A DNA stretch of 64,000 nt, from the NCBI GenBank assembly GCA_964549505.1, contig CAZJVD010000007.1, positions 62,001 to 126,000 on the forward strand, in the 5' to 3' direction. Numbering within the stretch: position 1 is the first letter of the stretch; each line of letters begins with the position of its first letter. The notes beneath the pieces were generated by a model. That model ran no database searches. It had not been told where the DNA came from and worked only from the letters and a program-made list of their open reading frames with translations. The position numbers and the translations under genes are program-made. Shown one piece after another: positions 58,050 to 64,000 of this stretch. This DNA is from CAZJVD01 sp964549505 (GTDB taxonomy: Bacteria; Bdellovibrionota; UBA1018; CAZJVD01).

Positions 58050-59084
58050 ATGGCTTCAAAATCTAATTTTCAGGCGATCGACGCGGAAGCCGGACTGGCC
58101 ACTGCCGTTCTGATTCCGTGTTTTAATGAAGCCTCCGCTATCGCGAAGGTTATCGCTGATTTCAGAGCATCGTTGCCCCATGCACGCATCTATGTTTACG
58201 ACAATAACTCCAGCGATCAGACTCGTACTGTAGCGATCGCGGCCGGTGCCGCTGTGAAAACCGAAGTTCGACAAGGTAAAGGCAACGTTGTTCAGCGTAT
58301 GTTTGCGGATGTCGACGCCGACGTTTACGTGATCGTCGACGGAGATGATACGTACGATGCTTCGGATGCTCCAACAATGGTCAGGCGTCTTCTAGTTGAG
58401 GATCTTGACATGGTCGTCGGTGTTCGGACGGCGATTTCGAGCACGGCTTATCGTCCTGGGCATGCGTGGGGAAACGCTGCCTTTAATCGTCTTCTAGCGG
58501 TCTTCTTTGGTCGTGGAATGTCGGATATTTTTTCGGGTTATCGTGTGTTTTCTCGACGTTTTGTAAAAAGCTTTCCAGCGCTCACGACTCAGTTTGATAC
58601 CGAAGCCGAAATGAGTGTGCACTGTCTGTCGTTAGGTTTACCGTTTGCGGAGGTATCGACACGTTTCCGAGACCGACCCGCGGGTTCTTCGAGCAAGTTA
58701 CGTACGTACCGAGATGGAACGCGAATCTTGTGGCGCATGTTAATGCTTTTCAAAGAAGAGCGTCCGATTCGGTTTTTTGGGACGCTCTTTGCTGTATTTG
58801 CGCTGCTTTCGCTGGCACTCGGCTACCCGCTGCTTGTCACCTACCTACAGACACATCTGGTGCCGCGACTTCCGACAGCTGTTTTAGCTGCCGCTCTTAT
58901 GTTGCTTGCGTTCATTAGTCTTTCCTGTGGTTTGGTTTTGGACGGTGTGAGCCGGTTTCGGCGGGAACAGAAACGATTGGCTTATTTGGCGCTTTCAAGA
59001 GTTTCGCATTCGCTCCGCCAGGACGACGACGCACATAGTGGTCGCGAATTCGGGCGACGCGCCCAAGGATCCGCAACCCCCTAA
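58050..59084 (+). CDS. GT2-family glycosyltransferase with two C-terminal TM helices
   Basis: 344 residues from ATG 58050, the first Met after the PLD stop. GT-A fold: AVLIPCFNEASAIAKVIADF, IYVYDNNSSDQT, GKGNVVQRMFADVDADVYVIVDGDDTYD (DxD metal site) and the acceptor part MSDIFSGYRVFSRRFVK, FDTEAEMSVH. Two TM helices near the end (FFGTLFAVFALLSLALGYPL; VLAAALMLLAFISLSCGLVL) as in polyprenyl-phosphate sugar transferases such as GtrB/DPM types. It probably loads a sugar onto undecaprenyl phosphate; a GT-C protein using such donors lies at 38529, but linkage is speculative. Confidence 0.87.
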   Translation: MASKSNFQAIDAEAGLATAVLIPCFNEASAIAKVIADFRASLPHARIYVYDNNSSDQTRTVAIAAGAAVKTEVRQGKGNVVQRMFADVDADVYVIVDGDDTYDASDAPTMVRRLLVEDLDMVVGVRTAISSTAYRPGHAWGNAAFNRLLAVFFGRGMSDIFSGYRVFSRRFVKSFPALTTQFDTEAEMSVHCLSLGLPFAEVSTRFRDRPAGSSSKLRTYRDGTRILWRMLMLFKEERPIRFFGTLFAVFALLSLALGYPLLVTYLQTHLVPRLPTAVLAAALMLLAFISLSCGLVLDGVSRFRREQKRLAYLALSRVSHSLRQDDDAHSGREFGRRAQGSATP

Positions 59085-59378
59085 ATGCCGACAAGGGTAA
59101 CCCTGTAAAAAACCACCTACTCCAGCACAAGCGCGCCGCGTAATTTTTCGCCGCCATTGTACTTGCATTTCCACTCCCATTGGCGGGACGTCTGCTTACG
59201 AAGCTTAGTGCGAGATGTACCTTCAAGCCATCTTCAAGAGACCTATCAGGGACTCATTTGAATACGAGTCCGTACACTTCCCGAACGCCGAGAATGAATT
59301 CCGTCCCACAGCTTTCAGTCTCTGGCGCTGATTTAACTACTGTATTTAGCGGAGCAAGTATTTTACGATCGCCCATCA
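59085..59378. other. 294-bp gap before coaD
   Basis: No gene, RNA or repeat recognised. No convincing promoter pair was found for coaD, although the AT-richer end (59330-59370) is the likely place. Confidence 0.4.
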
Positions 59379-59891
59379 ATGCATGCCCTCTATCCGGGTT
59401 CGTTTGATCCGTTCACCACCGGCCATCTCGATATCGTCGAGCGTGGTCTTAAGATTTTTCCAGAGATTACGATCGTCGTTGCTGAGAGCGCGATAAAAAA
59501 TGCGCTATTCACAACCGAAGAGCGCGTAGAGCTTATCCGAAAAGTTCTGAAGGACGGTGGGGCACTATTTAAAGACAAAGGCAAACGCGTTCAGGTTGCA
59601 AGCTGGGGTGGTCTGACAATGGACTACGCTCGCAAGCACAACGCCGTTGCTGTCGTTCGAGGGTTACGAGCCGCAAGCGATTTCGAATACGAATTTATGA
59701 TGGCGAGCATGAATCGCAAGATCGACGCGAAGATCGAAACAGTTTTTATCATGTCTTCGTCCGATCTCTACTTTGTCAGTTCGACGATGATCAAAGAACT
59801 TTATCTCGTTGGTGGCGATGTAAAACCGTATGTCCCACCCGCTGTTTTCGATGCCCTCAAAAGGAAAAAGCCTGTCGGGGCGAAAAAATGA
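59379..59891 (+). CDS. coaD: Phosphopantetheine adenylyltransferase
   Basis: 170 residues. HALYPGSFDPFTTGHLDIVERG holds the TxGH nucleotidyl-transfer motif; VVRGLRAASDFEYEFMMASMNR and SSDLYFVSSTMIKELYLVGGDV complete the signature. It converts 4'-phosphopantetheine and ATP to dephospho-CoA, the fourth step of CoA synthesis, in the cytosol. The stop overlaps the start of the aminotransferase gene (ATGA). Confidence 0.95.
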   Translation: MHALYPGSFDPFTTGHLDIVERGLKIFPEITIVVAESAIKNALFTTEERVELIRKVLKDGGALFKDKGKRVQVASWGGLTMDYARKHNAVAVVRGLRAASDFEYEFMMASMNRKIDAKIETVFIMSSSDLYFVSSTMIKELYLVGGDVKPYVPPAVFDALKRKKPVGAKK

Positions 59892-61177
59892 CTCAGCCAC
59901 CAGGTTCTCCGACAGATTCTCAATCAGCGTCCCCATCAGGGTCCCAACAACGTTCCCAACAACGTTCAACAGTTCTTTCCGCGCGCGTGCAACGCGTGCA
60001 AGAGAGTATGACTCTGAAGCTTAATGCTCTTGTGCAAGCGATGGAGCGGCGGGGAGAAAAGATTTATAACTTTACGGTCGGCGAACCTGACTTCGCCGTG
60101 AGTGAAGCCGGAAAAGATGCGGCTCGCAAGGCGATCGCGGACAATCGTTCGAAGTACACAGCTGTTCCCGGGATTTCAGAGCTGCGTTCACGCATTGCTC
60201 GAAAGACGAATCTCCAGCAACCGGACATCGCGAAAACAAAGCCTTGGACCGAAGCCGAAGTGTGTGTGTCGAACGGCGGTAAGCAAGCGATCGCGAATGT
60301 GGCAATGGCGCTTCTCGATCCCGGTGACGAAGTAATCATTCCGAGTCCGTACTGGCTTTCGTATCCAGACATCACGCTCCTCTTTGATGGTGTTCCGAAG
60401 ATCGTCTACTGTCCGCTCACAGACGATGCAACCAGTTGGAAGCTCACGCCGACGCGCCTTCGAGAAGCGATCACACCGAAAACAAAACTGTTGATTCTCA
60501 ATTCGCCGTCGAATCCAGCCGGCGTAACGTACACAAAAGATGAACTCCGAGCGCTCGGGCAGGTCTTGCTTGAGAAGAATCACGAGCGCGTCTGGGTTCT
60601 GAGTGACGAAATCTACGACCGTATTGTGTTCGCACCGCATGTATTCGTGTCGTTTCTTGCCGCGTGTCCGGAACTTCGTGATCGAACCGCGACCGTCAAC
60701 GGGATGTCCAAAAGTGCGGCCATGACGGGTTGGCGTGTGGGTTGGTCGGTGGCGCCGCAGATCTTGACGTCAGCGATTATAAAAACGCAGGGACAGATGA
60801 CCTCAGGGATTAATGCGGTCGCGCAGTGGGCAAGTGTTGCCGCGCTCGACGAGCCGCCGGAGGCATTTTCTTCCTATGTTCGTGAATACCAAGCACGCCT
60901 GAAACTCGTCTTGGATTCGCTCGTGGGACGGGGCAAAATGAAGACGAGAGAGCCAGAAGGGGCTTTCTATCTCTTTTTGAGGATAAAGGAGTTTTTGAAA
61001 ACAGGGGAAGATGCTGTCGCGTGGTGTGAAAGACTCTTGCAGGAAGCAAAAGTGGCGCTCGTGCCCGGTGAGCCGTTCGGCGAACCGGATTTCGTTCGTC
61101 TGAGTCTAGCGACAGATCGTCAGACACTCCAGGAAGGATGTGATCGTCTTGTCCATTTCGCGAGGTCGAGTAGGTAA
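59888..61177 (+). CDS. Class I aminotransferase (aspartate aminotransferase-like)
   Basis: 429 residues. PLP-enzyme fold type I: YNFTVGEPDFAVSEAGKDAA, YTAVPGISELRSRIARK, CVSNGGKQAIANVAMAL, IIPSPYWLSYPDI, NSPSNPAGVTYTKDEL, SDEIYDRIVF and the Lys Schiff-base motif GMSKSAAMTGWRVGW. Closest in pattern to the AspC/AspB Ib subgroup, which transfers amino groups between aspartate and 2-oxoglutarate. The first ~28 residues are a Ser/Gln/Pro-rich extension with a GSQQRSQQRS repeat; a later start near VLSARVQRVQESMT would also give a full domain. Translationally coupled to coaD. Confidence 0.92.
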   Translation: MTQPPGSPTDSQSASPSGSQQRSQQRSTVLSARVQRVQESMTLKLNALVQAMERRGEKIYNFTVGEPDFAVSEAGKDAARKAIADNRSKYTAVPGISELRSRIARKTNLQQPDIAKTKPWTEAEVCVSNGGKQAIANVAMALLDPGDEVIIPSPYWLSYPDITLLFDGVPKIVYCPLTDDATSWKLTPTRLREAITPKTKLLILNSPSNPAGVTYTKDELRALGQVLLEKNHERVWVLSDEIYDRIVFAPHVFVSFLAACPELRDRTATVNGMSKSAAMTGWRVGWSVAPQILTSAIIKTQGQMTSGINAVAQWASVAALDEPPEAFSSYVREYQARLKLVLDSLVGRGKMKTREPEGAFYLFLRIKEFLKTGEDAVAWCERLLQEAKVALVPGEPFGEPDFVRLSLATDRQTLQEGCDRLVHFARSSR

Positions 61178-62249
61178 GCAGGTCGTTGCTCAGACACGCA
61201 ACGCGTTCGTCCACATTGTTACCCGCGCATTTGTCAGCGCTTGTATTGCGCTCGCATTCACGTCGTGCGGAGGTGCTCCGCGCTTAGATTGTGCCGATCC
61301 GGACAACAAGCGTGCGTGCATCGATCAGGTCAATATTTTTCTTACGGATGGAGATTGTGGCAGTGCTATCGATCTTGCCGACACGATGTACGCAACCGCT
61401 GGCGTGACCGACAACGAAGTTCGTCTGATTCGTGCCAGCGCACACGCTTGCCGCGCCGAAGTCGGTTTTTTTACGATGATCGATAGCATCACATCGAGTA
61501 CGAGCTCGCTGTCCGGTGCCGGGTTCTGGACGCTAACGACGCAAATGTTTCGGCCTCCCAGTGGAACTACGGATCTCACTATGGACCAGCGAATTGAGTC
61601 GGGTTGGAAAGCGATGGAGGCGCTTTTTGCCACGATGAACGCGGGTGTGACGGTTCCACTCGATTATCAAATTAATTTTACGTCCATCAATCCCGGTTCC
61701 ATGACGGCTCAACACCGTGGCGCCGATCCAAACATGCTCGGTATGCTGACGGCATTTTCGATTCTTGGTAACGTTCAGAATCGCTTCGGAGATCCTGATT
61801 CCAACAACAATCAGGTGACTGCGTTTCCTTGGCAAACGAAAGCAACGATCAGCGACACGACTCAGTCGGCGATCAGTGGTTGCGAGTACGCAGGGGCTTA
61901 CATCCATCTCGTCGATACGATCGATGCGGTGACCGACAGTCTTCAGAGTGACACCCTGAAAAACGGGCTGATGACACTGTCGGATGTGTTGCGCAACGGG
62001 ATCGGTGGTGTCGGTGGTATTAATTCTGCTTGTGATCTCGGCTGTCGTGGTCGCGACGCGCTTGATTTGGCAGACGTCGACAACATCGACTGCGCGTATG
62101 CATCGGGCGATTGCAATCAATGTTCAGCGGGCGATACGACTTGTATTCAATGTCCCGTCTTGCTCCGTAACCGAACATCTTGTCAGACCGACGTAAAATC
62201 CGCGTGCGCCGCGGCCGGAATCGTGAGGTTCGCAGAAGCGATTTGGTGA
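61140..62249 (+). CDS. Predicted Cys-rich lipoprotein
   Basis: 369 residues from GTG 61140 (AGGAAGG just upstream; TTG 61149 is an alternative). The lipobox IALAFTSCGG puts the lipidated Cys at ~43, so the signal peptide may begin further in. Many cysteines follow: CADPDNKRACID, DGDCGSA, SACDLGCRG, CAYASGDCNQCSAGDTTCIQC. The central part is helical and Ser/Thr-rich (ITSSTSSLSGAGFWTLTTQM). It overlaps the aminotransferase by 38 nt and the next gene by one base, so one operon is likely. No family recognised; outer-membrane association inferred. Confidence 0.72.
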   Translation: MIVLSISRGRVGKQVVAQTRNAFVHIVTRAFVSACIALAFTSCGGAPRLDCADPDNKRACIDQVNIFLTDGDCGSAIDLADTMYATAGVTDNEVRLIRASAHACRAEVGFFTMIDSITSSTSSLSGAGFWTLTTQMFRPPSGTTDLTMDQRIESGWKAMEALFATMNAGVTVPLDYQINFTSINPGSMTAQHRGADPNMLGMLTAFSILGNVQNRFGDPDSNNNQVTAFPWQTKATISDTTQSAISGCEYAGAYIHLVDTIDAVTDSLQSDTLKNGLMTLSDVLRNGIGGVGGINSACDLGCRGRDALDLADVDNIDCAYASGDCNQCSAGDTTCIQCPVLLRNRTSCQTDVKSACAAAGIVRFAEAIW

Positions 62250-63406
62250 TGAATAAGCTGTTGACGAACCTACCGAGCCTGCGCTGCTTTCGAATGTTTT
62301 CTAGGCGAATGCGCTTTAGCCGAATACTTTTTACGAGCGTCGTGATCGTGTGCGTACTTGGGGCGACTTCGGCTGAGGCCAAAGAGTTACGTGATCTCTA
62401 TCTCAGTGTGACGTCGAAGGCGATGGGTGGGACCAGCGTGTGCGTCGCTGAACCGTCGGACGCGATTTGGCAGAACCCAGCTTTGCTCGCGCGATCGCCA
62501 GCCAAAGAAGTGCACTATCTGGACATTGCGATCGAAGGTTCGCAGGACTTGTACTCGGCATATTCCGTCAATGCCGACGCATTTAAGAAGCCGAGCATTT
62601 CATCGTTTAACTCTTTGATGGGCTACAATAATTATCTACGTGGTCAAATCACACCCAACTTTGTGATTCCTAATTTTGGGATATCGCTCATTTCGGATGG
62701 TCAGTTTGCGTTCTATGGTCGTAACACCACTTTTCCTCAAGTCACGCTCGGGTATCAAAACACGAACGGTATTCAGATGGCCTTTGGTATGGCGTTCAGT
62801 CCCGGGCGCTGGGGTGGCACGCGTGTGGCGCATCCTGAGCTCCGTGTCGGCGCGGCCGTTAAAGCACTTTATCGACGTGGCGGATTCAAAAAGCTATCCA
62901 CCGTTGATCTTCTCAACCTAACAGAAGGAAGAGGACAGATTTCGCAGATCGTCGGCAACTACGAACTCGGCATTGGCGGCGATCTGGGTAGCCAGTATGT
63001 GATGCCACTTTCACGGGCGGCGGAGTTTTCGGTCGGCGCCGTTTTTCTCGATATCGGTGATACGTCGTTCAGCGGAAAGGCCGACGCCATTGACAGCAAC
63101 TTGGCTATTGGGGCCGGTCTCAAGTACACGTATGGGTTTTTCAACACGCGTATCGCGTACGATTATCGCAATATTCTTGAGGATGTTGACTGGCGACAGA
63201 AGAACCATATTGGTCTCGAGTTTGGTATCAAGCGTTTCAATATTCAGCTGGGAGTCAACCAGGTCTACATCACTGGCGGTGCGAGCGTGGATATTTGGTT
63301 TCTGCGTGTGACGGCAGCGACGTACGCACAAGAACTCGGTACGAACGTTCATCAGGAAGCCAACCGCCGTTACAGCCTACGCGTCGACATGAAATTCAAT
63401 CTCTGA
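62249..63406 (+). CDS. Outer-membrane beta-barrel protein (PorV/FadL-like pattern)
   Basis: 385 residues from ATG 62249, which overlaps the preceding stop; further upstream starts lie inside that gene. Signal peptide: ILFTSVVIVCVLGATSAEAK. The mature start LYLSVTSKAMGGTSVCVAEPSDAIWQNPALLA is the usual opening of PorV/OmpP1-type barrels (AMGGA ... WNPA). The rest alternates as membrane strands (GISLISDGQFAFYGR, VTLGYQNTNGIQMAFGMAF, LAIGAGLKYTYGFFNTRIAYDYR), closing with RRYSLRVDMKFNL. Probably works with the lipoprotein encoded just before it. Substrate unknown. Confidence 0.75.
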   Translation: MNKLLTNLPSLRCFRMFSRRMRFSRILFTSVVIVCVLGATSAEAKELRDLYLSVTSKAMGGTSVCVAEPSDAIWQNPALLARSPAKEVHYLDIAIEGSQDLYSAYSVNADAFKKPSISSFNSLMGYNNYLRGQITPNFVIPNFGISLISDGQFAFYGRNTTFPQVTLGYQNTNGIQMAFGMAFSPGRWGGTRVAHPELRVGAAVKALYRRGGFKKLSTVDLLNLTEGRGQISQIVGNYELGIGGDLGSQYVMPLSRAAEFSVGAVFLDIGDTSFSGKADAIDSNLAIGAGLKYTYGFFNTRIAYDYRNILEDVDWRQKNHIGLEFGIKRFNIQLGVNQVYITGGASVDIWFLRVTAATYAQELGTNVHQEANRRYSLRVDMKFNL

Positions 63407-63419
63407 TAGTTCTCTCTCC

Positions 63420-64000
63420 ATGATCAGAAGACAGATTGCGATCTCGAGTGGCAAAGGCGGTGTGGGTAAGAGCACCGTAGCGAGCCAGCTGGCCTCCGCG
63501 CTCGCGCTCGAGGGCTTTCGTGTTGGACTTTGCGATCTTGATATTCAGGGACCCAGTCAGGCGACGATGATGGGGCTCGTTGAGCTTCCGGAAATCGAGT
63601 CGCGCTCGGAGGGCGAGTTTCTCATTCCCCCCGTCAAACATGGTGTCAAGGTGATGTCGATGGGTTCGTTGATCGAGCCGGATGCTGCGACCGTGTGGCG
63701 CGGGCCGCTTCTGCATCAGACCATTCAACAATTTTGTGGTCGCGTGGTTTGGGGAGATCTTGACTATCTTTTTTATGACTTGCCGCCGGGAACCGGCGAT
63801 GTTCAGCTTTCGTTGGCTCAAACGGTGTCACTCACGGGTACGCTTCTGGTGACCACACCTCAAGATGTTTCTGCGCAAGATGTTCGGAAGGCGTTCTCGA
63901 TGTGGGCGACGGTGAAGGTTCCTGTGCTTGGCGTGATTGAGAATATGTCACTCTTTACCTGCGACGGCTGTGGAAAAAATCACGACCTGTTTGGTGCAGG
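63420..64000 (+). CDS. Mrp/NBP35-family P-loop ATPase, N-terminal part (runs off the window)
   Basis: 193 codons visible from ATG 63420. Deviant Walker A ISSGKGGVGKSTVASQLASA, switch CDLDIQGPSQATMMGL, then FYDLPPGTGDVQLSLAQ and ENMSLFTCDGCGKNH with the CxxC that binds the bridging Fe-S cluster. Mrp proteins (ApbC) carry and donate Fe-S clusters to apoproteins in the cytosol. There is no N-terminal DUF59 domain before the P-loop. The 3' end is outside the window. It starts 13 nt after the barrel gene. Confidence 0.93.
   Translation, partial: MIRRQIAISSGKGGVGKSTVASQLASALALEGFRVGLCDLDIQGPSQATMMGLVELPEIESRSEGEFLIPPVKHGVKVMSMGSLIEPDAATVWRGPLLHQTIQQFCGRVVWGDLDYLFYDLPPGTGDVQLSLAQTVSLTGTLLVTTPQDVSAQDVRKAFSMWATVKVPVLGVIENMSLFTCDGCGKNHDLFGA

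Noticed and set aside
1..64000. tRNA, rRNA, tmRNA, CRISPR arrays, prophage or complete insertion sequences
   Set aside because: Gaps longer than ~100 bp were read for cloverleaf ends, known RNA core motifs, regularly spaced repeats and transposase motifs; none was found. A computed scan could still reveal a small RNA.

Overview
The window looks like chromosome of a predatory or gliding-type bacterium of the Bdellovibrionota/Myxococcota kind (inference). The pointers are a Glt/Agm-type gliding-machine cluster (an outer-membrane barrel, two TPR proteins, and an FHA protein with an AgmX/PglI C-terminus), many lipoproteins, FecR plus nucleotidyl-cyclase loci, PilZ and GYF proteins, SpoIID, an RNase E/G with an RGG tail, and HNH proteins of a multicopy family. 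GC is moderate and gene density is high, with frequent ATGA overlaps. No rRNA, tRNA, CRISPR array, integrase or complete insertion sequence was found by eye.

Layout. 1-13.1 kb: 3' end of an RNase E/G gene, a secreted protein/lipoprotein pair, a class III cyclase divergent from a FecR/FN3-barrel pair, a Kelch protein, an AMP-binding-like protein whose catalytic motifs are eroded, a CsgG-like lipoprotein and a zinc-ribbon protein. 13.1-17.2 kb: uvrC without its C-terminal HhH domain, an HD-GYP-like protein and a GYF-GYF-PilZ protein. 17.2-19.2 kb: HNH gene 1 (minus strand) and a repeat-rich, gene-free stretch. 19.2-22.1 kb: pyrE, rpsT and an MltD-like transglycosylase. 22.4-30.7 kb: the Glt-like cluster. 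30.7-38.4 kb: a lipoprotein, family-4 uracil-DNA glycosylase, nfeD-slipin, a CrtI-derived half-protein, SpoIID and queA. 38.5-44.4 kb: a GT-C membrane protein overlapping a truncated subtilase, then a histidine kinase with its sigma54 activator. 44.4-53.1 kb: unassigned proteins (one resembling a decayed DNA methylase) and a three-gene signalling/lipid operon (PaaK-like, GAF-cyclase, PilZ-FeeM-like acyltransferase). 53.2-55.1 kb: a small protein and HNH gene 2. 55.1-64 kb: FkbM methyltransferase, rsmD, a PLD protein, GT2, coaD, aminotransferase, a lipoprotein, an OMP and the start of an Mrp ATPase.

Most notable signal. The two HNH paralogues each carry, in the variable linker before their HNH domain, a different 16-bp perfect palindrome of one design (CTT-N3-CCGG-N3-AAG). 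Each palindrome recurs in intergenic DNA next to the same gene. The HNH2 version (CTTGTGCCGGCACAAG) occurs four times in the window and the HNH1 version (CTTCCCCCGGGGGAAG) twice. This suggests an HNH-linked palindrome family with gene-specific variants, possibly self-recognition or homing-like sites. A second theme is short tandem repeats (11-39 bp units) packed directly against stop or start codons (pyrE, spoIID, queA). A third is a set of family members that have lost key catalytic parts: the CrtI fragment, the S8 fragment, two AMP-binding homologues, the methylase-like protein and UvrC.
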